From positions 31,125,698 to 31,189,697 of the forward strand of contig NC_092859.1 of the NCBI RefSeq assembly GCF_032062135.1: 64,000 bases of DNA. Direction: 5' to 3'. Positions 37,310 through 47,358 of this stretch are shown piece by piece. The notes below the pieces were generated by a model. The model saw nothing but the letters and a program-made list of their open reading frames with translations, did no database searches and was not told the DNA's origin. The position numbers and the translations under genes were made by a program. Every line of letters begins with the position of its first letter. Within the stretch, counting starts at the first letter, position 1. Source of the stretch: Pyxicephalus adspersus. Lineage: Eukaryota > Chordata > Amphibia > Anura > Pyxicephalidae.

Positions 37310-37613
37310 TGCGTTTCACCAATAGGCTTCTTCAGGGGATATTTTGAGAGCATAATATGGTTGTTACAGAGGAGGGGGAAAAACGTAGACTCTTGGAGAG
37401 TTGATGTTTTAGGTAATCAGGGAGTATTCTTTATACTGATAATAAAGAATCATGAATGATGGTAAGCTTCCAAGCTGCGGAGAGACAAGCTAGCAGTCAA
37501 GTGCCTTTTTATTTTTTGACATTCACTGCCTGTAGAAGCACACGACTGCTAACAACCCTATTACGCTCTCAAAACCTACCCTGAAGAAGCCTATCAATGA
37601 AATGCGTGGGGTT
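37310..37613. repeat. Inverted pair of the gaagaagcc/gaaac motif
   Basis: Positions 37310-37362 and the inverse of 37562-37613 match for about 50 bp. Each contains 'aggcttcttcaggg' next to a 'gcgtttcacc'-like block and 'ttttgagagc'. The arms enclose about 200 bp and look like the two ends of an inverted-repeat element. Confidence 0.7.
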
Positions 37614-37764
37614 CAGAGGAAGGGTGTCATTTTCTCCAATTGCTCTTTGAAGTCAAAGGGGTCACAGCCTAACTTCAGTTCGGCTTTGGCTGTTCTGAAG
37701 CTGAGCATCTGCCTGTTTGGACAAATGGTGCTCTAACTGAGACTAATTCAAAACCCATTATCTA

Positions 37765-37935
37765 CAGTTAGGTCCATAAATATTTAGACAGAGACAACTT
37801 TTTTCTAATTTTGGTTCTGTACATTACCAAAATTAATTTTAAATGAAACAACAGCCAAAGAAACCCAGGAGTTTATTAAAGCAAAGAAGTGGAATATTCT
37901 TGAATGGCCAAGATTAGAACGCTAGGGGGGTTAAA
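37765..37935 (+). mobile_element. Deleted Tc1/mariner element, lineage 5
   Basis: It begins at a TA (37763-37764) with a terminal repeat I recognise: 'cagttaggtccataaatatt' followed by 'agacagagacaactttttt'. Within about 100 bp it passes straight into transposase codons reading EFIKAKKWNILEWP (37869-37909), the block just before the third catalytic residue. Nearly the whole transposase gene is therefore deleted between terminal repeat and C-terminal part. The right end is not recognised. Confidence 0.75.
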
Positions 37936-38460
37936 GAAAAAAAATACATGCTGAATTTTTAAGATTTCTCCCTCTGGTTGGGTTCAAGGATGTAAGTAAA
38001 ATATTTTTCCTGTTCAAATCTGCAAAATCCTTGATGACAACTGCGTAAACTTGTTGAGTTGAAAAAAAGTCCCTTTGACCCATTTCATTTTCCCTATACA
38101 TGGCCTGTGAAGTAAAGCACAATTAGAGAAGCCGGTGAGGTAGCCAGTGTATATTTCACATAAAATAAGCCCTAAGAGAGGCAGAGACTTTGTTAAATGC
38201 CCCCCACCCCCCTCCCTGTATGCCCCTTTCATTCAAAGCTACATTCCGTAGATCCCGGCATCTTGAACAATATGGAGACTGAAGAGATCCCTGTACTTTA
38301 GTGTCTCTTGAATTAATGAACTGGAAATGAGTTTTGTCAATGTTTTGGGAAGGCAGACAGAGAAAAAAGGGACCCAGAGAATTAATCACAGTGAGAAAGT
38401 AGCAGTTCAGCGACCCGGCAGGGCCCTCAACATGAATTTCTGGGAAACTTTAAGGGAAAG
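37936..38460. other. Candidate conserved non-coding element
   Basis: Non-repetitive; AT-balanced with 'cttgaattaatgaactgg' and 'gagaattaatcacag'. Short overlapping open frames lack domains. Listed as possible regulatory DNA only. Confidence 0.3.
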
Positions 38461-39054
38461 AAAACAAGACAAGAAACATTAACTTTGATCTAGTTGTAGC
38501 TAGAGGGTTCTAGAACATCCTATGAACACCAGGATACTTTTTTTCCTGCAAAGATACAGCTTTCTATATCTTAGAGCAATCATTCTTACCCAAAGGAACC
38601 CCACTGCGTGTACGACGACACATCAGATGGTATCACTGTGGTATTCATCAGTCCACTTTTAAGATTCTGCCATGATGGAACAGGTGCAAGGATCTATAAT
38701 AGATCATATAATACACATACATGCCCAAGAGGGGTTTAAAAATAACCATGGTAAATACAGTTATCCAAAACTCATACTGTTAAACACATAATAAATATAT
38801 TTATTATCATAGCTTTTTTACCTGTCAAAAAAGCAATTTTGATATCTGTCCAGGCCTAAGAAAAACACAGCAAAGCCCTGTCTGGCAGAGCTGGAGTTGT
38901 GTTTTTTTCTTAGCTGCAGTTTAGTAATACTTACCCTAAATTTTAATATTTAATTATAGGTCTCATCTTTCCCCAAGCCTGTGACTGGACAGTGAAAGAA
39001 GAAGCACCAGACGGTTGAACACCATTGTCACTCTACTTTACACTCTGATGAACA
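38461..39054. other. Intergenic, nothing recognised
   Basis: No gene or element seen. Confidence 0.4.
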
Positions 39055-39195
39055 TTATTAAGTAGGATTTTTATAGCGCAAACACATTATGCAGCGCTGT
39101 ACATTATTTAGGGGTTGCAATTGACAAACAGATACAGACCGTGACACAGGAGGAGGCGAGGACCCTGCCCTGAAGACCTGACAATCTAGGAGGCG
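39055..39195 (-). repeat. SINE/LINE 3'-tail-like repeat
   Basis: 'aggatttttatagcgcaaac', 'gcagcgctgtacatta', 'cgtgacacaggaggaggcg' and 'ccctgccctgaag' follow the same order as at 3619-3758. Confidence 0.75.
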
Positions 39196-39726
39196 GGGGA
39201 AGTAGTACACAATAGGAGGGGATTTGAAAACACTGTACTTGAAAAATAAAATGAAGGTACATTTGTCTACAATCCTGATTGGTTTCCTGTGTTGCATATA
39301 CCTCTATAAGTCTAAATTCTTTTTTTACAAGTCTGATATCAAATCAAATCCAGATGCTTACATCTAAAATATAAATTTAAAAACATATTACTAAATAGAA
39401 ATAAATTTATTTCTGCATTATATTCATTTCTTTGTTCATTCAATGTCCTTTAAATTTGCCTAAAGTTGAAGTTTTATTATAATTCCCCATTTATGCTTAC
39501 ATTCACTGCAAGATCTTCCCTGTCTAACTGCATCCACAAAGAATCTTCACTAAAAGTATTATGGCTGGGCACACTGCTGTGCACTTCTATGTATATATGG
39601 AAGAATATCCATTTATTCATCTTAACTCTATAATACTGACAAAATGTGGAATTTAAATACACATTGTCTTTATCCTAACTGAAGCATACCCTGGACAGAA
39701 TCAGAATCACTTATTTAAATGGACTC

Positions 39727-39865
39727 TTTAAAGAAGCCCTTTCACTAACTCTGGGCTTTTGTTAGCATTTACAGGTAAATAAAATGCACAAAATGCATTT
39801 CATGGTCAAATAATCATATTGGAAAAGTGTTGTTGAATAGAATCATCTGGTAACAGGGTCACTTT
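39727..39865. mobile_element. MITE family F
   Basis: Left 'taaagaagccctttcactaa' and right 'taacagggtcacttta' are inverted ends enclosing about 139 bp. Similar ends occur singly at about 7310 and 10780. Confidence 0.6.
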
Positions 39866-41040
39866 AGGTTGATCTGATAGCCTGTTAAATGCTTAAAGTA
39901 ACTGTTTATCTATGGAGAACTCTGTTCCCCCCTTACCTTTTAAAAATCCCCCTTTGGACAATCACCCTAAAAACAGCATTACCTTTTGTTCAATAATCCA
40001 ATACATAATGCCTCAAGGACACATTTCTCATCATGGTAAAAATTACTTACATTAAGAAAATGTGTAGGAGACAAGACCAGGCAGGTAACAGCCTACCTAA
40101 AAAAAATATCACTATTGGCACCGACTGTCTGTTTTTTCCATTTTATAATTTAGGATTACACATCTAAGAGTAACCTAATGGATATTTGTTAAAATCCTGT
40201 AATACACATAGATGTTGAATATTTAAGGGTTTCTTTAAGAAAGATAATATTTAGTCCTCTTACCTCTTAAATAACCATGTACCTGGTTTTGGTACACTGG
40301 GGGCCATGAGTTCAGAATTCACCTGCAGCTCCACCTGCTGGTAAATCATAGACTGCAGCCTGTCTGGTTATAATTGAAGTGTACAGAAAGTAGTAATTTT
40401 GCTAAATGGATGACCATGTCACCACAAGGTTACGTGTACTCACCCTGAATAAAAATAAATAAAAAGGCCCTATATTTACCATTCTGGTGAAATGTGTAAA
40501 AAAAAAAAAAAAAACATAAAAAGCTTCCAGGCTGGAGAAGGTGTTCCACACTTTACCTGCTCACAGGCAGCACGCTGTTGTTCCTTCTTTCAGATTTTAT
40601 GTTCAACAGAGGTTGCAGGTATTTAAACCATTTGAAGTGTCAAATACCTGCTCTGATCCATAAAATGCAAACTTTTTACAGCCATTTAGAAATCACAGTT
40701 ACAAACATGGCACTGGTGGAAAAAATTTTAAAACTTCTAACAGATCCGTGTAGAGTATTTTATGTAAAATGTAAAGCCAAAATCCAGTAATCTCCTAACT
40801 TCCTGAACTGAATTGACAATGTTGCTTCTGCGAAAATAAAGCCCAAGCAATGTTGTTAGCCCTGTCTAGGATTTCCCTAGCTGGACTACAAAACATCACC
40901 ACCATTTTCTCATCTCCACAACATAGAGGGGAGGTACAGAGAACTCAAGAAGGGCTGACCGATGTTAGTGTAACAAAGGCAATGTTGCTACTGAAAGAAT
41001 ACAAAACTGAACTGAGGAAAATATATAGGATGCCATTGCT
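39866..41040. other. Intergenic, nothing recognised
   Basis: No gene. A poly-A run lies near 40499-40514, followed by a short 'gcttccaggctggagaagg' that resembles a family-A arm. Confidence 0.4.
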
Positions 41041-42012
41041 AATCTCTTAAAAATATAATTTCCTGGCTTTAGTGCTAATTAAATGATTTCACTGTCCTGA
41101 GACAATAAAAGAGAGTGTCAGTGAAAATCTGATTGTTCATTTGGTTTTCAGTTTACTAAAGAGCACCAGTTCTTCACTTGTAAGAAATGCTTTGAGGGTA
41201 GAGAGAGGAGTACCTGTACCTGTTCCACTGATTATTGTTAGTTCTTAGAAACAGGAACCGGTTGGGACAGAGTTTTTATAGGCTGAACATTGCAGAATGG
41301 GTATATTTCAAAGCCGAAGATTCATCCCCAGGGCTGTTTTTATAGGCTGGGCACAAATATAAAATGAACTGCCTCAAAGTACCTACTTGCCAACATCACC
41401 CACTTCCTTTGTACCACATGGCACCCTTTTGGAATAATATCCAATTTATAGTTCATTCTTGTAGCTGCATTATTACATAACAAACTTCCAGATTTTAAAT
41501 CTGTACTCCTCAATCTCACTTTTGCTGTGCTGGGGATTGCCAGAACACGTACCTACAATGCTTGCTTTAGGTTTTGTTTTTCTGGATTTCTGTCCTTAAT
41601 ATGCACATATAAAACGATTTGATGGGGGTGTCGGCTGCAGTCAACTGGGCAGAAAGGCACAGGTAGCAAAAAAAATAATTTTATGTGTCTAATATTTTCA
41701 ATTATTTCCTGCTAACTGTGGTTTCACCTTGTCTTCTCCCATTTGGAGAGATTCCCTATAATATCCTGTCCCGACGGCGTAAGGAAAGAACTCCCAAAAT
41801 AGGACAAACACTGTAATAAGAGCAGGTAACACAGACACACATTTGCCAAACAATTTTAACATGTTGAAAAATCTTTAAGCAATACATATTGCTACTGATA
41901 GTCATAAGGGCTTATGAAACTCTGTAAGGCATGACACTGCCACCATGCAATCCATGCTTTGATCAGGTTTATGGATACTCAGCCCTATTCCCTGGCAACG
42001 TGTATTGATTGT
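41041..42012 (-). other. atxn10: Presumed atxn10 3' UTR and downstream flank
   Basis: This lies directly downstream of the atxn10 stop codon. There is no canonical AATAAA on the minus strand across these 970 bases. Variant hexamers are CATAAA (41687-41682) and TATAAA (about 41438-41433 and 41342-41337). The true polyadenylation site cannot be chosen from sequence alone. Confidence 0.4.
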
Positions 42013-42194
42013 TCACATTTTCTTGACCGACTTTAAAAGCAGCTTGCCATCGCGCTCTTCCACTTTTAAGCCCATATGTTCCAGCACAGACGTATCAGCC
42101 AGGCCTTGACGCTCCAAGTTGGCAATGATCCCCTGGTTTTTTTCATTGTGTTCAGTGAGGTTCCTAATGGCGTAGACGGCCCACTGGTTGAGAA
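42013..42194 (-). CDS. atxn10: Ataxin-10, last coding exon
   Basis: Ataxin-10 is a cytoplasmic armadillo-type protein linked in vertebrates to neurite outgrowth, neuronal survival and cytokinesis; a non-coding repeat expansion in its human intron causes spinocerebellar ataxia 10. The exon follows an acceptor 'attcaatatcag' (AG at 42196-42195), supplies two bases of a split codon (F), then encodes 59 residues and TGA at 42015-42013. Recognisable blocks are LNQWAVYAIRNLTE, NQGIIANLERQGLADTS and GLKVEERDGKLLLKSVKK, the C-terminal end of the conserved Atx10homo_assoc domain. Phase agrees with the exon at 54379-54442. The open frame extending upstream of the acceptor is intron read-through. I recognise the family from memory; orthology is strong because both last exons are present in order. 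Confidence 0.92.
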
Positions 42195-42691
42195 CTGATA
42201 TTGAATGAGTTAAGAACCAAAAATTCCAAAGAATACAAGACACTTTCATTTTTTTTTTTTTTAATGGTTGACACTCATTACAAGCTTAGGATTTTAAAGC
42301 CATATTGAAGTAATGTCTTCTTTTTCAATTTTAAATCCCCATATCTGTGACCGATTTCTGTTAGTTATTGTCTTAAAAAAATCCTCTTGTTTGCTACTTT
42401 CTTTTCAAAGTTAAAGCTAAACTTCAAAAACAGCTAAATAGATAAAAGATGTGTTGTAAATACTAAAAAAATTGTATTTCTATCCATTAAGTTCTGAGAT
42501 TTACAAGGGGGTCAAGAGACAAGATTTTACTCTCCTGCAGGTAACAATCACATGTCTCATACTTCCCCAACCCTGTAACTAGACGGTACAAGACAGCAAT
42601 TGACTAATGAGCTCTTTTCAGTGTTATTCTAATTTTACCTCCTTTTTAACATGTTCTTTATCAGTACTCTTCGCAGAGTGACTGGAGCTGT

Positions 42692-42870
42692 GGGCCTGAG
42701 TTATTAAAGCTCTCCAAGTCTGGAGAGGATGCACTTTCATCAGTGAAGCTGTGTGATCCTGCAAACCTGGACTGGATTTCTTGAAAGTCATTTGCCATTA
42801 AATGTTTTGCATCCTGGAACAGATCCATTTCAGGTTTGCTGGAACACCCAGCTTGACTGATGAAAGTGTA
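42692..42870. mobile_element. MITE family A, copy 5
   Basis: Left end GGGCCTGAGTTATTAAAGC with 'gcactttcatcagtgaagct'. The right arm stops at 'gactgatgaaagtgta', so about 40 bp of the right terminus is missing. Confidence 0.85.
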
Positions 42871-44214
42871 GTGTAGTTTACACACACTGACATTGCTAAT
42901 GTTACCTGGTTATGTTGCTAACCTGTTGACTCAGTTACTTTTATTCATAGATTAGTAACACACTGCAGATCAAAAAAGTCAGTTTGTAGTTCTTATCTGT
43001 ATTCTTGTTCCAGGTTTGCAAACCAAAACTCAAAATAAAAAAGATCAACATGAAAGCCAGACAACTAGTATTCTCAAAACTAAATGTGCTGAAGTGTATC
43101 TAAAGCCAACTTTCTTTTTCAGGTCATAGATATGTATTTGGGATATTGGGGTGGATCCCTTCACTTTCTGTCCCAGAGACAAACAAGAAGTATGACTAAG
43201 AGAAATACTCTCTTACGACTGCTGGCACCAAAAAAGGTGCCCCAATGAAAAAATAATGTTCTGCTAGCAGCTGTACAACTTTAGTTTGTTTTCTACTTTC
43301 TGTCCTTATACCAAAAGTCACTAAGACAAACAGCCTAGTGGGGAGCAAAAAAAAAAATCAGTCAGGGGTTCTAACCTTTCCCCACTATAAAAAGCCAGGT
43401 TTTGGAAACAGATACACTTTAAAAAATCAGCTTGGGTTCCAAAAAGAAAATAGCACAAATGAAATATTTTATTACATTTAAAGACAAAAAAAATAAAAAC
43501 TTCTCAACAACCTTTTTAGACCCTGAGGTGTTTTTTTTTTAAAAAAAAAGAAGAGTGTAATAATGCGTTAAGATTACAACAAATTTTCTAGTGAATGTGA
43601 GCAGACAGCAACATGTTGAAACAATGCAAGGTTTGCCGAGCAGGGGATCTTTCTAGTGAGCAGCCTTATTTTGGTAGCTGTAAGAAGTTCAGAATTGTTA
43701 AAAGATTAAATGTTTATAAACATGTCCACATTTTCACTTCATTAAGCTATAAGTGACAGACAGCTGCTTGAATCATCTGTATGCCCAAATTGCACCATCA
43801 TAGCAGCCCTGCTTTTTTAAACCAGTAATCCAGAGGATTTGTTATCAGTAAAAGAATTATTTGTGCAGATAGATTTATGAACATTTTTACAAATAGACAC
43901 CTGTCAGCCCAAGCCTGAATTAATAAGGTTTTAGGCACTGGTAAACGATAATGTCCCTCCTTAAATGTACCACCCCTTGTGACATATCACATTAAGAGAT
44001 TATTTCACAACAAAAAAAAATGTCAAATTTGATTGTAGTTCATCAAATGATACACTACAGACAGAGAAAGACTAATGCTTTTTGAGCTACAGAAAATCTG
44101 GCTTCTCATCTTATTACACTTTGGCACTCCCCACTCTAACCAGGAAGAATTGAACAAAAAATACTCCGCCACCTTGCTTTTATTTGCAGCTCCAACAGCT
44201 TCCAAAATCTGTGC

Positions 44215-44630
44215 ACACATGATTATGAAATCTATATGAGCTTGTTGGAGATCCAAATCCAAAATAAAGGCAGTAATATGGTGCTGGCCCCTCTTTGTGG
44301 CTATTGCAGCGCTTTCACGTGACATTATTTTCACCAGAGTGGAAAAAGTAGGTCTATTCAAGTAAGAGAGGTCGGGTACTGTTGGATGAGTAAATCTAAC
44401 TGGCAATTGGGTGCCCCAATTAATATAAAATGTAATAGGTGTTTATTAGGATTGAATTCCTGACTCTTTGCAGGCCACCAAACTTAATAAACTGTGTCTT
44501 TTTGGTGCTAAATGGTTCAAGGCCCCATACTGCGACCACAAAGTTGGAAATGTACAAATGTGTAAAATGTTTTTGTATAATAGATATGATATGATGATGG
44601 AGTGAGATACTATAGTTTCCCCTTTAACCC
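44215..44630 (-). pseudogene. Tc1/mariner-like relic, lineage 4
   Basis: Blocks in order, 'ctatatgagcttgttggaga', 'ggcagtaatatggtgctggc', 'ccctctttgtggctattgca' and 'gaccacaaagttggaaatgt', match from memory an abundant fish and frog Tc1-like element read in antisense. Transposase would lie on the minus strand, but internal deletions and stops leave no usable frame. This explains the 127-codon and 79-codon open frames here (44023-44406 and 44446-44685), which are otherwise puzzling. Terminal repeats are missing. Confidence 0.6.
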
Positions 44631-45618
44631 AACTCAACTCACAAAGCAAAATGGGCTCCCTTCCTTGTTCACAACTGGAATCCATTAAAAATATTCAGCA
44701 CCATTTACCCTAATGAGGACCTGAAATGGACAAAACATCCCAGTGTGGGGCACAAGCATTTCCCTTTAATTTCAAGTCGGTTAGAAGCTGCCGCATAAAT
44801 TTGATATACATATTGGAAGAACAAAGATCTAAAAATACAGCCTGAACGTTTTCCTCTCCCTCTAATTATTTTGTCTATTTATTTTGTTATTGTTGGATAC
44901 GGCCTCTTCATAAAAATGGATATTTTCCTCACTTCACAAGCACGCCACTTGTTATTGTGTGGTGGACGGACTCCTGATGTTTCCTATGAGTGGGTACATT
45001 GTGTGATTTGTCCTATGCATCGGATGAAGGCTGTGGTTAATCCCCCTTTTTTCCATAGCTTAATGTCATCTACATTTAAAGGCATACTGACCTTGAAAGC
45101 TCTTCTTTCATAAAGGGCAACTCTAGGCACACATACAGATTAAATAATTATAAAGAAAATATTTTAGCTGATAGAAGGAAAAACTCTTGTTATCCATTGG
45201 CCATTGCAAATGCTTTAAAAGCCACATGCCTTCAAGAGACTGACAACGCTATTTTGTAGGGTGAGTTCCCCCATTTCTCATGTGCTAAAGGACATCTGCT
45301 TATGTAAATTCTTATACACAACTTCTCCTCCTGCCCATAACAAAAAAGTTTACCACCATTTCAAATCATGAAATTAGAATCAGGTTTTCCAGATTATATG
45401 ACAATATTAAAAAAAAACGTCTTTAAGCAATAGGCTGGTAGAAATTGTCTTATTTCAACCTCAGATATCTAGGGTCTGACGGTCTTTTTACTATTAATCT
45501 AGTGTTAAATTGCCAAGGATTGGGTGAACCAGCAAATTCAGCCCAATAGAGGAGTGACACTAAAATAAGAACCTCCAAATGTTTATCAGGTGATCTGCAG
45601 GTAACTCCTGCAAAAGCT

Positions 45619-45644
45619 ATGCATGCATGCATGCATGCATGCAT
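45619..45644. repeat. (ATGC)n microsatellite
   Basis: 26 nt of perfect atgc tetranucleotide, self-complementary (gcatgc), just left of a family-B MITE. Confidence 0.97.
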
Positions 45645-45664
45645 CTACAATAAAAAAATAAATG

Positions 45665-45955
45665 GTAGGTGTGTGGCCGATATTGGACGAGAATCTGACG
45701 TGTGTACAGCGCCCGTCGTTCGAACAACTGTCCTGGCGGATCCACGAACAATGGACTACGAACGATCCTAATGTAAGAGAAGGGGGGGAGCGCGCAGCGG
45801 GGTGCCGCTCTGTGGGTCTCCCCCTCTACTCTGCATGAAGCAGAATGGTGCTGTATGTACAGCACTCGTTCATGCATTGTGCAGTCCTTAGTCATTGGAA
45901 AGGATTGTGAAAGATACTTTCGATCGACTATAATTGCAGGTGTGTATGCAGGTTA
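45665..45955. mobile_element. MITE family B, copy 6
   Basis: Contains 'gagaatctgacgtgtgtaca', 'gcagcggggtgccgctc', 'ctgtatgtacagcactcgtt' and the right end 'gtgtgtatgcaggtta'. The left terminal repeat is decayed. Its right edge directly abuts transposase sequence at 45956. Confidence 0.83.
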
Positions 45956-46335
45956 ACTGTGAAGCACGATGATGGAAATGTTATGGTTTTAGGATGCTCT
46001 GTTGCTTCAGGGTCGGCACAGCTTTTAAAAAATCGGGTCAACTATGAGTTCTGTGGTATATCAAAGTGTGCCTAATGAAGATGTAAGACCACCTGATCAA
46101 ATGTAAACATTTGTTACCTAAAATGGATCTTTTAACGTAGTATTTATTAGAAGAGCCCTGGCAATCCACCAAGGAATGGATCATTAAGATAAAAGTAAGA
46201 ATAAGGACTGGCCTAGTCACAGCCCTGATTGAAATCCCAGTGAAATGTTGTAGAGAGATCTGAAACAGCAGTTCAGCTGCCAGCCTTTAGGACCAGGAGT
46301 GTATTTACTTTTTCCACAGTACATAAATAGATCAA
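45956..46335 (+). pseudogene. Tc1/mariner transposase relic, lineage 2
   Basis: Plus-strand pieces in different frames are VKHDDGNVMVLGCSVASGS (45959-46015), a YQSVPNEDVRPPDQM-like block (about 46057-46103), and DWPSHSPD*NPSEML*RDLK (about 46207-46266). They correspond in order to the GGG-VMVWGCF, ENVRP and DWPSQSPDLNPIEMLW blocks of Tc1 transposases; the last holds the third catalytic residue. The second catalytic D block is not readable. A 3' trace 'tttactttttccacagtaca' (46303-46322) could be the terminal repeat. Multiple stops make it a pseudogene. Confidence 0.78.
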
Positions 46336-46699
46336 TAAATAAATAGGAAAGGCACTATATGTTCTTGTGTATTTGAGTATATCACCCCCCACTGTAGGAT
46401 TTCTTCAAACTTAGCCAAAATAATAACTACATACCTACTCACAATATATCATAATGTTTTAGATGTGAAAAAAGACACTGTGAAAGTGGTCTAGCAGGAC
46501 TTACAAAGGAAAGTCAGTGCTTTAAAATATGAAAACCAAGTAATTGAGACAGTGAAACAGACCACTTGGTAGGTGAAAATGGAAAAGAAGTGAGTCACAG
46601 TCTGTGACAAGAGAGCTAGTTGAGAATAAACAGCTATTCTTCCTCAACACCACACAGCCATTGTATTCGAACACATCTATCCCTTGCTGTTCTCATTAA
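46336..46699. other. Intronic, nothing recognised
   Basis: AT-rich intron sequence without a named element. Confidence 0.4.
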
Positions 46700-47225
46700 A
46701 AATAGAAAAAAAAAAAGTTTCTTGGCTTTTGGCACACTTAGCGCAAAGCTGGTCAATGATCGGTGATGGGCGAAAACCCTCGTCCATTGTTATGCGTGAC
46801 TCCCCACAAATGGATCACCAAGTGGAGAACAAACGACGTACACAGAGTCCTCTCCGCCAGGACACTTCACGTTCTTGAAGTCCACAACAAGTGGATTACA
46901 ACGAGTTTAGCGTTGAGATTATACACTGGACTGTATTCAGCAAAGACTCTTCACTCCACAAAAGGAGTGAATGCTTTTTGTGTTGCCTGCCTAGGCCTTA
47001 TCTGTTCACATGAATTGAAAAAGGCCGAAGAGATGAAGTCTAAGAATGGGACCCGTAACTAATACTGATCAACATTTCAACGGGATAGTCTCTCAAATTC
47101 ACAAAAGAGAGGGTCAAAAGACCCCCACATCGCTGGGATACACACTATTTAGAGACAAAGTCTGCAATTTTAATGAGTTAATATGTAACCAAGAAAAAGA
47201 GTTCCCGAAGATTACTTTAGCAAAC
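46700..47225. other. CpG-retaining, high-complexity intronic segment of unknown nature
   Basis: It contrasts with the surrounding AT-rich intron: many intact CpGs ('gatgggcgaaaaccctcgtc', 'acaaacgacgtacac', 'ctccgccagg') and two overlapping plus-strand frames of 99 and 60 codons (46763-47062 and 47046-47228) without a recognisable domain. It may be a young insertion of an unnamed repeat, or a conserved element. Confidence 0.35.
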
Positions 47226-47332
47226 TAGCTAACTTTTAAAGCAAATAACATCACATACAACCACACATTCCAAAAGTGAAAGGTATAAGCACCTGTTCCT
47301 GAATTAAAGTAGAACTGTGTAACAATTGTCTT

Positions 47333-47358
47333 AAAAAAAAAAAAAAAAAAAAAAAAAA
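47333..47358. repeat. Poly-A tract (26 nt)
   Basis: Homopolymer. No retroposed sequence that I can recognise lies upstream of it. Confidence 0.95.

Noticed and set aside
1..42000. Exons of WNT7B
   Set aside because: No cysteine-rich Wnt exon could be found on the plus strand; synteny is only a prediction.
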